From NCBI GenBank assembly GCA_022495995.1, contig JAFEMH010000987.1, positions 346,001-410,000 of the forward strand: a stretch of DNA of 64,000 nt, written 5' to 3'. Source of the stretch: Adenophora triphylla var. japonica. Taxonomy: Eukaryota > Streptophyta > Magnoliopsida > Asterales > Campanulaceae. Position numbers and translations under genes: made by a program. The notes under the pieces were generated by a model, which worked only from the letters and a program-made list of their open reading frames with translations, did no database searches and was not told the DNA's origin. Shown here one piece after another: positions 10,168 through 20,295 of this stretch; positions within the stretch are counted from its first letter, which is position 1, and each line of letters opens with the position of its first letter.

Positions 10168-11664
10168 CTAGCCCTTCATTAACTTGGTAGGCCGGCGGAC
10201 ATGATCTCCACCGTCTTCGCGATCCTTCTTGCGCTTTGGACCCTTTGGGGCAGAGCATCCCTTGAGACGATTAAAGACAGACTCCGAAAGCCTCTTGAAG
10301 ACATTGGGCCTATCCAAAGCTTGCATCTTTCCAGGCATCCCTTTGCCTCGCCTCTCATACCAATCCCCGTCAAGAAAATCCTAGGTTGGATCGGTCCGTA
10401 CATTAGCAGGATCAGTCTGAGCCTCTCTCCTTCGCAAAATACTGCTAGCTACAAAAGAATCCCCTAACAGTGGAAGTCGTAGATCATCAATCTTCTCCAC
10501 ACTAGGGTGGCCAGTATGAAGAAACCAATCCAAGTACTTGTCGGATAAGAAGATGCTTGCATTAAAAGTCCGAAGGTTCGACCAGCGGTCCCGACTAGTT
10601 CCTTCACTCCACGCTTGAGCTAGCACCTGCGCAAAATCTACTCCAATATAAGACACTTCACGAGAGGCCCCTTCGAAAAGATAAGTGTCCTGCTGCTGAC
10701 CAAACTGACGGAGCACCCGTTTGGGAAAATAAAAGGAAGAATCTCGCAAACCTGGAAGAACAGCCCTGTCAAAACCCTTGGTATTGGCAACATACTTGTT
10801 CAATCTCCAATAAGGTGGGCACCAAAGGATATCAGCAGTTACAGTCTTCGCAATCAACTCAGCCCATTCATCCGTCGAGAGATCCTTGATCAACAACTTT
10901 CGCGTATGATATGTGAAAGGGGAATATTCCAACGGGGGACCTACCAACTTGAGATGCTCCCTAATCCAAATAGTCAACAGAAGAGGACTCCCTTGAGTCA
11001 TGGCACCGGTCTTATGCAGCTCATCAAGACCATGCAGGGTTTCACCCAAGATTAGCGGAATAATGTTCCTAGAACATTTTCTAGCCTGCAGAACAATTTC
11101 CACCAATTGGGAGTCAACCAACCCATCCCTGCATGTGAATAAAACATCTTCGAAAAGAGAAAGGGCCAAAAAGTTCCGTTTGTAGACATGAAAGGCGTCA
11201 TCATCTGAATCTCCGCTGAATCGTTTAGGAAAAGAAGAACAATCCACCCACCTACGGTGAACCAACTCATAACAAGTATCAAAGGGGATCCCTAGTAATT
11301 CATTCAAGGCCTCTGAATGATTCCTATTGTATTTAGGAACAGCAATCTCACCAGTCAAAGGCATATCCAAGATAATGGAAAATTCCTCCACAGTAGGCAC
11401 CATCTCATTCAAAGAAAAATTGAAAAGATGAACAAAAGGATCCCAAAATCTAGCAGCACCCTGCAAAAGACTCCAATCCGGTTGGAGGTTCTTCAAGGTG
11501 AAAAGGATTCTGAATCCGAATTCTGCAATAAACCTATTGCGAGATCGATTGCGAAACGACCTCACAAAATCTCTTGATGCTTGCTTGAAGGCTTCAATCA
11601 CTTCAGGCGACAAAGAAAAATCATCAACAATCATGGACGTTGGGGCAATCTCCTTGGAAGCCAT
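10168..11664 (-). CDS. Antisense ORF with plant-mobile-domain-like protein, one in-frame TAG
   Basis: ATG at 11664 (MASKEIAP). The uninterrupted part is 427 codons, ending at a TAG at 10381-10383. The same frame then continues 70 more codons to TAG at 10168-10170, with a Lys/Arg-rich tail (PKGPKRKKDRED) that looks like a nuclear localisation signal. The whole would be 498 residues. Residues about 70-110 (ARFWDPFVHLFNF, EMVPTVEEFSIILDMPLTG) and the Trp-rich middle resemble the plant mobile domain of MAIL1/MAIN-type proteins. That domain is known in plant gene-silencing factors and in some Ty3/gypsy and Mutator-like elements. Tat elements often carry such an antisense extra ORF between pol and the 3' LTR. 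It has its own TATA box upstream. Function is unknown; action on host silencing is only a hypothesis. Confidence 0.75.
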
Positions 11665-11764
11665 GGATCACAGGGTTGGAAAAGAAGACAAGAACTTTAC
11701 CCTAACAGAATATCTCTAGAGTTTGAAAGGCTAGGATGAGTTATCTGGCCGGACTACAGGGCGT

Positions 11765-11773
11765 TTATATAGG
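11765..11773 (-). promoter_or_regulatory. TATA box of the antisense ORF
   Basis: The minus strand reads CCTATATAAACGCC here, about 100 bp upstream of the ATG at 11664 and at a normal plant promoter spacing. It suggests the antisense ORF has its own promoter, independent of the LTR. Confidence 0.6.
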
Positions 11774-11828
11774 AAAAACTGATAAAATCTTGTTCGAAGA
11801 GGGAAGAGGATTCTGCCTGGGTAGCGTG

Positions 11829-11859
11829 TCTCGCGCGATATACCTTGTCCCGCGCGATA
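11829..11859. promoter_or_regulatory. CGCGCG palindromes upstream of the antisense ORF
   Basis: TCTCGCGCGATA (11829-11840) and TCCCGCGCGATA (11848-11859) are slightly degraded versions of the TCTCGCGCGAGA palindrome found at 9863-9874 and in LTR A at 13707-13718. They lie about 56-86 bp upstream of the antisense TATA box. Confidence 0.6.
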
Positions 11860-12199
11860 CATCGCTACGGCAAAACAGCAACAGTTTTGCACAAATAACA
11901 ATTTAGCCCCGACTTGGCGAAGCAAGTCTCGAAAAACCTGCGTATACAGTTCATAACATGCAGTGCAACACCAAACTCAAGCTCAAAATTGTGGCCTAGA
12001 CAGCCACTCCATTTCCAAACTACGGAAAGTCGAGAAAGTTAAAAAACTAACTAATTAAACCTAGGATTAGGACTTAAGAAAACATGTTTTTGTGCTACCT
12101 ACTTGTTCCTAACAGGTACCAAAAAGAAAAAGAAAATTTGTCTGGGCCCACACGGCCAATATGTACAAATCATCAGAAAGCAAATAGGGAGAAAAGGGG

Positions 12200-12626
12200 G
12201 ATCACGTCATCAAGTCGCTCAAGCCGCCGGCACCTCCGCCTTCACCACCACGGGGGCTACCATCCCTCCTCGATCTCTTGTCTCCACAAGTAGGAGTCAC
12301 CACAGAGACCACCGTCGAGGCCTCCAAAGAAGCCTTCTGGAACAGCCTCTCAGACAGGTCCGACACCAGGGCCATCAGTCTCGCCATCTTGGTCGCTCCA
12401 CGGTTGTAATCGGCCGCAGACATAGTGACCTGACAACAAAGGAAAAGAAATGCTCAGATGAAGTCGGACATATACACTTATATGGACGAATACGGGAAAT
12501 AATATAAATAGAAACATACCGAGGAGACATCCGGCGGGAGGCGGTAACCCTTGGAAATGATACACTAGCAAGGAAACGTGGAAAAATCGGCACCGCAAGT
12601 CACGGAACGAGCCAAACGTGACATAC
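12200..12626 (-). other. Possible spliced antisense exons
   Basis: On the minus strand a pyrimidine-rich acceptor ending TTTGTTGTCAG (last base 12430) precedes a frame running to TGA near 12200 (VTMSAADYNRGATK, then a Gly/Arg-rich tail). A GTATGT donor lies at 12519-12514, giving a 90-nt intron. The 45-nt segment 12564-12520 between that donor and an upstream GCTAG acceptor is open in the same frame (SKGYRLPPDVSS). A second GTATGT at 12626 would make a 62-nt intron. Spacing and frame are consistent with a small spliced antisense gene, but I recognise no domain and cannot find its start. It could be chance. Confidence 0.3.
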
Positions 12627-12699
12627 GCACGATCGTCCGGTACGGCACCAGTCGCCCGAAAACCAAATGATCCAAAAATCAACTCATTTCACATGATTC

Positions 12700-13240
12700 A
12701 GAGCCCAGAAAGGTGAATCATCAAATTAAAAGCCCGGTCCAATGCCTAGACAGGTGGATCGTCATCATGAAAAGCCCGGTCCAACGCCCCGACAGGTAGA
12801 TCATCATCATAAAAGGCTGGGTCCAACGCCCAGACAGGTGGATCGTCATCATAAAAGCTCGGTCCAACGCCTAGACAGGTGGATCGTCAACAGAAAAGCC
12901 CGATCCAATGCCCAGACAGGTGGATCGTCATCATAAAAGGCTCGGTCCAACGCCCAGACAGGTGGATCGTCATCATAAAAGCTCGGTCCAATGCCCAGAC
13001 AGGTGGATCATCATCATAAAAGCTCGGTCCAACGCCCAGATAGGTGGATCATCAAAATCAAAAGCCCGATTCAACGCCCAAATAGGTGAATCGTCATTCT
13101 CAACAACAAAAAGCCCGATTCGGAGCCCAGAAAGGCGAATCGTCACAAAACCGACAGGACTCAAAGGACCGGACAGGTAAGCCTTTGTTTGCTAACATAT
13201 ATCCCGCAGGTTCGGAGCCCAGACAGGCGAATTTTCAGAC
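12700..13240. repeat. Satellite-like array in the 3' UTR of A, about 41 bp x 12
   Basis: About twelve copies of a unit containing AGCCCGGTCCAACGCCCAGA and CAGGTGGATCGTCATCAT. The middle copies are nearly identical; the last three diverge (GGTGAATC, GGCGAATC, GGCGAATT) and are spaced wider. Tat elements are known for variable tandem repeats in this 3' region that can seed satellite DNA. Frames across it are by-products of the period. Confidence 0.9.
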
Positions 13241-13372
13241 AGACAGGTATATTCAGAATTGGGTCTTGATTTGATTCCTCAATATGAATTTATCTTTCAA
13301 AACAAAATTTCCTTGATTTTCAAAATAATTTTCAAAATACCTAAAGCATCCTTTTCGTGTTTTGGAGTCGGA

Positions 13373-13409
13373 CTACGTTATGGTCTGATTCTCCGATAGA
13401 GATACGTAG
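13373..13409. other. Stem-loop CTACGT/ACGTAG, second copy in A
   Basis: CTACGT (13373-13378) pairs with ACGTAG (13404-13409), and the inner bases TAT/ATA partly extend the stem. It is followed by GAAGCC and lies 94 bp before the 3' LTR. It is the second copy in A, after 9923-9972. Confidence 0.7.
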
Positions 13410-13502
13410 GAAGCCGTGCGGCCCGACCATCCCGATGTTCAGAATGATGTCTTTTCTATCGTCGACATGACTTCTTTCATAAGACTTGTCGACGAGGGGT
13501 TC

Positions 13503-14485
13503 TGTAGACACCCCATTCTGAACACATCGGATCAAATTTATACCACTCTAAGTCTCGCTTTAAGTCAAGAAGTAAAAATCCACCATTTCGTCATGTTTCG
13601 TTAAGTTTTGACTAACCACCGTTAGTTTGGGACTAAACTGCATACGAGATAATGGGGAAAGGACAGAATTGTCCACAGACAACGATATCTCGCGCGGAAT
13701 GGCGTGTCTCGCGCGAGATATTGTCCCTCTGCAGCATGCAGATGACAGTTTCCTCGTCGATTTTAACCTCTTTTCGGGATAAAACTTCATCCATCCGGCC
13801 AACCAATAGAGTTTGGAGTCTGGAACCTTCTTGAAGTGTTTGATCTCATCCTCAACACCCCTCCAACACCTATAAATACTTTGTGACTTCCAAGGTTCAA
13901 AAGGCCCACAAATTCCACAATTCACACACATTTTACTGGTTTCTCTCCTTGAAAGATTCCTGTAAAATCACCCTAAAAATACCTCAAAGTTTGTTTGTCA
14001 ACCTTGTTGATAAACAAACATCAAGATTTGAGTCAAGGACCGAGGCGAAGCTCTGTCCGTATCAAGATTCGATTCTAAACTTGAGTCGAAACTCTGCCCA
14101 AATCACCTCACGCAAGGTATCCCCTAAATCCCTTTCTAATTGATTGTTAGAGTGGTATAAATCCATAGAATCTAGGATCGGTATAGAGCCTCTCCAAATT
14201 ATGGGAACGGTCTCGAAGCAATCGATCCTACATTTCGTTTAACCCTGTTAAATGGATCTTTGTTTATTTTTATTTGCAATCTTCTTCTCTTTTTTCAAAA
14301 ACCTCTCTTTTCTTTAGCAAGACCGATCTCCGGATTGGGTGGAATGGGTGCTCCTTGACCTTCCCATTCCATAACCTAAGCCCCGAACCCAAATCTCTTT
14401 TCAAAATGGTTTTTCTATGTTTTCCAAACGAATAATATAGGTGGAGACTCAAAAAGATGTTAAAAAATACTACGCATCGCTACAC
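13503..14485 (+). repeat. 3' LTR of element A (983 bp)
   Basis: Starts TGTAGACACCCC after a purine-rich GACGAGGGG tract and ends CATCGCTACA. TGTAG/CTACA is an exact 5-bp terminal inverted repeat. The last 50 bp (GGTGGAGACTC, then GCATCGCTACA) resemble the ends of the S and G LTRs. The base after the end starts CGTCC, the expected target duplication, whose partner lies outside the window. TATA box at 13871-13878. Frames inside it are not genes. Confidence 0.85.
13685..13878 (+). promoter_or_regulatory. LTR A promoter: palindromes and TATA box
   Basis: TATCTCGCGCGGAA (degraded, from 13685) and the perfect TCTCGCGCGAGA (13707-13718) are separated by GGCGTG. TATAAATA follows at 13871-13878, about 150 bp downstream, in the normal U3 arrangement. 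Confidence 0.7.
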
Positions 14486-16268
14486 GTCCAAATTAAACAA
14501 AAATAAACAATGTCCTTCTCCTATTGTTAAGTTTCCAAGATCTCAAACTTTCTTTTCCATTCACTTTGCCCCAAAACTTTATCATAATACCAATAGCCGG
14601 CCGCTCCACGAAAAGAATGAAAGACTCCCTCAACATATCCTTCTCCCCCACACAAAACTTTCAAATATATCACAATGGTGTTCAAATATCCCAACAATTG
14701 AGCTCAAATATATCAAAAATTGAGTTCAATAACAACACTAGGTGATATCAAAGAGAATCACAATCCAATTATAAGGTTTGAAATAAAAAAACATGATTTT
14801 AGAGGATTGAAACCGAACTTAGTGTAATTTTTCTGAAAAACATGATGTATCTCTTATGAAAGCTTGAATAACAGAAATAACATGAATAACATGAATTTGT
14901 AAAACTTAACCAAAATGTCCAAAAAGAATGTCAAAATGATCCTAATCTAAATACAACACAAATTATTGTACTAAATTAGTGTTTATGAAACTTCAATTGA
15001 TAACTTACAAGCTAATTAGAAGAGGAAAAAATAAGAAAAAGTTGTGAAGTAGATTAGAGTAGGATGGAGGTCGAGGCAAAATCAACACAAAATAATGAAG
15101 TAAAAACATGAATTAAACTTACATTAATGAAATTTGGTGATGAGAAGCTTGAATTTGATGATCATCCTTCTCCCTTTCTTCTTCCACCGGCGGCTAGGTT
15201 TTGATTTTTTTTTCTTCAGTCGAACAGATTGTAAGTTGGGAATGGGTTAATGGGTTTTTTGAAACTCGCTACACGGTGTAGCGAGTTTGACTGTGACCGG
15301 TCAAACTCGCTACACGGTGTAGCGAGTTCTCAAAAATTAATTACAGCAATTAATTACAAATCGGTAAAGCCTAATTACAGTCAAACTCGCTACACCGTGT
15401 AGCGAGTTTAAAAAAGTGAGACATTTAGGGAAATAGTTTGAACAGTGAGTTACTTTGGAAAATATATTTTTTTTAAAACAAATTATTTGAGAAAAAAATC
15501 GTTATTAACCGGTAGATAGAACTTCTCATTCCTTAACAGCCCTTCATTCCAAAATTATTACTCCCTTAGTCCCATTATGATGGTTCTATTTCATTATTCA
15601 AACATTTTAACGTTTTATTTTTATGGGTCTATCACTATTTTTAATGATGTATACTATATTACATTCTACTTTTTCTTCGTTAGTTCTCTTTTCTCCTCCT
15701 TTTTTATTTCTTAGTTGTTAATTTCGGAAATTCAATAATTCTAACTTATTATTATCTTTTAAAAAAAATCAAATGGGAACATATGTTTGTTTTATAATAA
15801 GTACTTATGTTATTCTTTAGTTTTTTTTTTCTCAGAAGAAAAAGGGTGTTATACAATTTTATAATTGTTATAATAAAAGTAATGTATAAAATATATATAT
15901 TTTAGATTTTTTTATATTATATACAAAGGCATTAGAAAAAATGTACTCATTATGGGCACATAATATTCTGTCCCACATTTTTATTTGTAAATTTGAATAA
16001 ATATTGAGCAATAATTTTAGATTAATTTAATTATTTTAATGAAAATTTTAAATAAATAAATAAAAGATATAAAATGAAACATAAAATATCTTGAGCTAGT
16101 GATCTTAGGATCATTTTTTCTATTCAAAAACCTATATACTCCTATATATGTATGTCCCTAGGGCAAGCATACACAACGTGTTATTATATTTATGATTCTA
16201 CCACTGCACTGTTAGCGCTCTTCATTATTTTGACCAAATAGCAGTCTTTCTCTTATAGTTCAACGGTT
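14486..16268. other. Unassigned AT-rich DNA between A and C
   Basis: No coding frame that I can support. It holds three long palindromes (15262-15409), many A/T runs and a stretch starting CTCCCTTAGTCCCATTATGA near 15562. That stretch resembles one end of a Mariner/Stowaway-type MITE, but no matching inverted end was found. The GTGAGACATTTAGGGAAATA segment after the palindromes may belong to another transposon's flank. Some of it may be host intergenic DNA. Confidence 0.5.
15262..15409. promoter_or_regulatory. Three near-perfect 25-27 bp palindromes
   Basis: Three copies with arms AAACTCGCTACAC/GTGTAGCGAGTTT around a single central base lie at 15262-15288, 15304-15328 and 15383-15409. The second has 12-bp arms. 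The central base is G in two copies and C in the third, which only means the third lies in the opposite orientation. No element boundary around them could be defined. Confidence 0.85.
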
Positions 16269-17117
16269 TGTTGGAAATGGATAACGGAAAGTTAAGTTTA
16301 ACTTAACGTTGATCTAGTTTCTAACGGAAGTTCGTTATGTGTTAACGGAACTAGTTACAAATGGTAATCTACATTTGTTGTAGATCATATATAACTCATT
16401 TAATGTCTCAAAACTATTTCCGTGTGAATGAGAAATTAATGACAAATGATTTGTAACTTAAATATTGGGTCAAAGTGTGATTTGGGTTGGTCCCAAAATT
16501 GGTGTGGACTTGTTGTGGCTAAAGGGCTGACGAGCAGGCTGAAGAAGCTTCTGCACGGCCGTGCGAGTGCCTAGGACACGGCCGTGCACCGTGCCTTGCC
16601 TTGCCACTCGACCGTGCTGAGCCATGAACTCGACCGTGCATATTGCCTTGCACGGCCGTGCAGTTCATTGGACACGGCCGTGCAAATGCTGTTATATCCG
16701 AAAAGTTGTGACTTTTCAAGGGAAAAGCCACCAAACCCTTTGACTCTCCTTATATACTTCCCCTCCGAATTTCAATTCACATATACTGTATTTCTACCCT
16801 TCCTACCCTCTAGTAAGATAGATTAACATACCCAAATCATTGTATATTGTTGCATTCAATCCTTCAAAGTCCAAAGTTCAAAACAAAGTGTTGTTCGTTA
16901 GAGTAATTGATTTGGAGTGCTCCTATCATTTACTTGTAAGTCGTTTTATCTTACTAGAAGATTGCCAACCGTAAGCACCTGTGCGGGGCAATAACTTCTT
17001 ACGGAGATTGTATTAAATACAAGACTCGACTTGATTTCTTTTGTTTCCAATCTCCGTTATCTTTTTTCTGTTAAGATTCTAGTTAAGTTCTTGAGAAGCC
17101 TACACAATTGTCCAACA
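16269..17117 (+). repeat. 5' LTR of C (849 bp)
   Basis: TGTTGGAAAT start, ATTGTCCAACA end. Contains the CACGGCCGTG palindrome cluster and a TATA box. Frames on either strand inside the palindrome region are not genes. Confidence 0.95.
16553..16756 (+). promoter_or_regulatory. LTR C promoter: four CACGGCCGTG palindromes and TATA box
   Basis: GCACGGCCGTGC (16553-16564), CACGGCCGTG (16577-16586), TGCACGGCCGTGCA (16649-16662) and CACGGCCGTG (16673-16682) precede TATATA (16751-16756) by about 70-200 bp. Two decayed halves (CGACCGTGC) lie between them. The same set is repeated in the 3' LTR from 21298, with TATATA at 21496-21501. Confidence 0.85.
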
Positions 17118-17156
17118 ATCGTAAGAAGTTATTAACGCTTCTTCAAGATCATCAAG

Positions 17157-17876
17157 ATGGCAAATGAGAAAGATTCCACTGAATCAAGTCAAGGGAATGT
17201 GGCGCCTCCTTCACAAGGTGATACTACATTCAACCATGTTGCACCCGCTACTACACCATCTCACTCGGTTCATGGTAAGAAACCTCCTTCTGGTGAAACC
17301 TCAAGGGTTGCACCTCTTAATGCTCTCCCTCCGTCTCATGTGTTCGTACATGCGGAAAGATCGGGTATTCTTACCGGGATGAACTTTAAGAGGTGGCAAC
17401 AAAAAATGTTGGTCTATTTGACAACATTAAAATTGGTGCAATTTCTTTGGGAATATCCACCATTGATATCCGACGAGGATGAATCCAAAGGAAAGAATGA
17501 TTTGGATACATGGAATCACAGCGATTTCTTGTGTCGCAATTATATTCTTAATGATTTGGATTATGCACAATACAAAGTGTGTTGTGGCATAAAGACCGCG
17601 AGAGAACTTTGGGACTTTCTCGAGATGCACAATACTATGTGTATTGTGACTAAAAGACCGCAAGTGAACTTGGTGGAAAGAAGTACCGGAAACAAGAGAA
17701 AGAACACCGGGAAAGTGAAGAGGATCGCCAAGAAGGTTAAAGGTAGTTGTTTTAATTGCGGCAAACCCGTGCATATGGCTAGGGAATGTCGACATCCTAG
17801 AATCAACAACCAAGATGAAAACCTTCTTCAAGCCAATGTGACTGAATATCGATATGTTCCATTGGACTTTACTTAG
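17157..17876 (+). CDS. gag: Shortened gag of element C
   Basis: ATG 40 bp after the LTR, 239 codons, MANEKDST start. The N-terminal half has the copia gag pattern (GMNFKRWQQKMLVYLTTL, ARELWDFLEM). The C-terminal half has a CCHC zinc knuckle, CFNCGKPVHMAREC, after a Lys-rich stretch. The expected middle, roughly 100-150 residues, is missing: LEMHNTM runs almost directly into the region before the knuckle, so an in-frame internal deletion is likely. The frame itself is open. Gag builds the particle and binds element RNA; this version is probably not functional. Confidence 0.85.
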   Translation: MANEKDSTESSQGNVAPPSQGDTTFNHVAPATTPSHSVHGKKPPSGETSRVAPLNALPPSHVFVHAERSGILTGMNFKRWQQKMLVYLTTLKLVQFLWEYPPLISDEDESKGKNDLDTWNHSDFLCRNYILNDLDYAQYKVCCGIKTARELWDFLEMHNTMCIVTKRPQVNLVERSTGNKRKNTGKVKRIAKKVKGSCFNCGKPVHMARECRHPRINNQDENLLQANVTEYRYVPLDFT

Positions 17877-18337
17877 CCTAGGGGCATAAGATTGAATTGA
17901 CCAAATGTGGTCATTGTATTACATTAGAAAAGGGTACCTTGATCTGAATGTAATCCGCCTAAGAGTGAAGAATAAAATATCAGTTTTTATTTCCTACTTG
18001 GCTTGTGTTATGACTTGTTCATTTAGGTCTTGTAAATTTAAATTCATTCCGTCGACTAGTGAATTTAAAATTACTACCTAAGATGAAGTTTAATTCGCAA
18101 ATCAAATGTGATTTCTTTGTGGAAATCAGTTCTTCATTACTTCTATTGATATTTGCACTCGATAATGCAAAGTACATCTTTTGAAATAGTAAAGATGAAA
18201 CCTTAAGAGGTTAAGTAATAAAGAATGAGTTAGTGATTCATCCTAATTGTGGAGAGTATGTAGTATCGTTTGAAAAATAATTGTTTGGACGCTAACACTT
18301 ATTTATCAAACGAATACTTCTTACACACTCAAATCAA

Positions 18338-18523
18338 TTGAATCACAGAAAAAGGAAAGATAGAACTTTTAAAGGAGATGGTGAACTCCTTATTGATAAG
18401 TTCCGTCTTATGTGGGTATACCTAGCAAAGGTAGAAATATCTAAACCTAAGGAGGTTAAGATAGGACCCAAAACCATGGATTACGTTTCCATTGGCAATA
18501 CGGTATTCTTCGAAACAAAATGA
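18338..18523 (+). pseudogene. pol: Integrase C-terminal remnant of C
   Basis: A short frame with RKRKDRTFKG and YLAKVEISKPKEVKIGPKT. This matches the copia pattern in which an ERKNRTL-like motif is followed later by CLAKVxIPKPKxxKIGPKT. The catalytic part of integrase upstream is gone. The flanks 17877-18337 and 18524-19075 show no coding frame and look like decayed pol. They include two CAA(G/A)TGTGGGGGTA strings (about 18680 and 18846) that resemble the element's own polypurine tract. Confidence 0.7.
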
Positions 18524-19195
18524 TTGAAGAGACCAAGGTTGAAGAGAACTCACTTGAACATAGTTATGACTATGTTGTCAGGAGATAACATGGTTATTAC
18601 AATTAAATGACTTCACATAAAAGGAAAGTATTAAATATGAATTAGGATATTCATAAAATATTTGATATGTGGAGGCACACCTCAAGTGTGGGGGTACAAG
18701 CTAAATACATAAGTTCTATTGATATGAACTTCTAGTATTAATGTAAACCGTTAAACTGTTAACAGTTAAAAGAATGGATCCTTAGAAAGGAAATATTCAA
18801 TGATGACGAATTATGAAATATTCATAAGCCGTTTTATAAATACCTCAAATGTGGGGGTATTTGGCTAAAGTAGAAATACTTAAGCAAGACACATTATATT
18901 CTTTGAGAATATATTTCCTTGAAATGATAGGAAATTTATAGAAACTATGGTGGTCTTCTTAATAAGAAGAAGAACCAAGATGTAGTTGGAGGACAAAAGT
19001 TACTAATTCTTTGATTCTAAATTCTCTAAGATGGAAAATAAATTGAAACTGTTAAATAATTGATAACAGTTAATAATGCATCCTATTCTATTTTGGAAGA
19101 TGGTTGATCTTCCTATGCGAACCGTTGGGTTGCAAAAACTAGATGTGCCAAGGATGAAACCTTTAAATATTAGACTACAAAACGGTCCATCTCAA

Positions 19196-19853
19196 GTAGA
19201 AGATGAAGGACCTAGACGTAGTAAAAGGGCAAAAGTGGAAAAGTCTTTTGGTCCTGATTTTCTATCATTTATGTTGGAAAACGAACCAAAGAATCAAGTT
19301 ATGGAAAGCGTTATCTCGGTCCGGATAGTTCGTTCGAAAGAGGCTATTAACAGTGAGACAAAATCCATAATGATTGGGAATTGGTAGATCTCCCTCCAAG
19401 TTGCAAACCATTAGGTTGCAATTGGATTCTTAAAAGAAAGTATAAAGCCTATGGATCTGTTGATAAGTATAAAGCCAGGCTAGTTGTCAAAAGGACATTA
19501 TGATTCATGCAAGATTATCCCAATTGACACAACAGAGCGTTCTATGTCGCACAACCGTGTTGGATCTACTTGTGTATTCATATGGACTAAAACAAGCAAC
19601 TAACTAGTGGCATGAGAAGTTCGATAGAACTATGTTATCAAATGGATTCAAGATTAATGAATGTGACAAATGTGTCTACATTAAAGGAACATCTGAATCA
19701 TTTGATACCAAAGACATGTTAAAGAAGAACTTTGACATGAAAGATATGGGATTAGCCGATGTCATATTAGAAATAAAGATTTCTAGAACATCAGAAGGAA
19801 TAGTCCTATCAAAATCCCATTATCTTGAAAAAGTACTTCGAAAGTTCAAATAG
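19196..19853 (+). pseudogene. pol: Reverse transcriptase remnant of C, active site lost
   Basis: Pieces in order are RRSKRAKVEKSFGPDF, KEAINSETKSIM, then after a frame change LVDLPPSCKPLGCNW and DKYKARLVVK, then NGFKINECDKCVYIKGT, KKNFDMKDMGLADV and LSKSHYLEKVLRKF. In Ty1/copia the LYVDDML active-site motif lies between the CVYxK and FDMKDMG motifs. Here CVYIKGTSESF is followed at once by DTKDMLKKNFDMKDMG, so the catalytic segment is deleted in frame. At least one further frameshift separates the pieces. Confidence 0.85.
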
Positions 19854-20264
19854 ATTCTTGAGAGGTGTACTCTAGTAAGGTAGAATCTTGAGAGGTAATC
19901 TCTGTAAAGTAGATTCCTGAAAGGTAGACTCTAGGTCAAACCACTTAGAGATACTGAATACTTGGGGAGTCGAAACAGTACAGAGATAATAACCACTTGA
20001 AGAAACTGACCGATAGAAGAATTTGATCACTCGAAGGGACTGATCATTCTAGATAGACTCAAGGTCTAATTGTAATTGTAATCAATCACCGGAATAGTAT
20101 AATCATAGTACTTGGTGTACTTGAAGATATACTTATGATTAAAGATTACAATTCCTATGTAAGTTGAATGGTCTTGGAAGATATTCCTTTGTGGAATAAG
20201 TTTGTGTCTACATAACCTAAGGCATTGTGACAACAATGAGAAATAGGAAAAGATGTAGAACATC

Positions 20265-20274
<10 letters not shown>

Positions 20275-20295
<21 letters not shown>

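Larger units (their letters stand above)
6735..14485 (+). mobile_element. Tat-lineage Ty3/gypsy element A (3' part)
   Basis: Runs from the middle of reverse transcriptase, where B has inserted, through RNase H, a second RNase H-like domain and integrase. It continues with a 3' UTR holding an antisense ORF and satellite array, and ends in the 3' LTR (13503-14485). The order RT, RNase H, archaeal-type RNase H, integrase, then antisense extra ORF is typical of the Tat lineage. The 5' half lies left of the window. Frameshifts and a deleted RT active site make it inactive. Confidence 0.88.

Noticed and set aside
12700..13240. Regular repeats that superficially resemble a CRISPR array
   Set aside because: The units are contiguous with no unique spacers, and the setting is a plant retrotransposon 3' UTR. 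The palindrome clusters likewise lack array structure.
13560..13931. 123-codon minus-strand frame in LTR A
   Set aside because: It is antisense to the LTR promoter region and without recognisable features.
15562..15980. Possible Mariner/Stowaway-type MITE
   Set aside because: Only one end (CTCCCTTAGTCCC) looks right; no matching inverted end or TA duplication was found.
16519..16734. Opposed small frames over the LTR C palindromes (also 21264-21571)
   Set aside because: They are produced by the GC-rich palindromes and recur in both LTRs.
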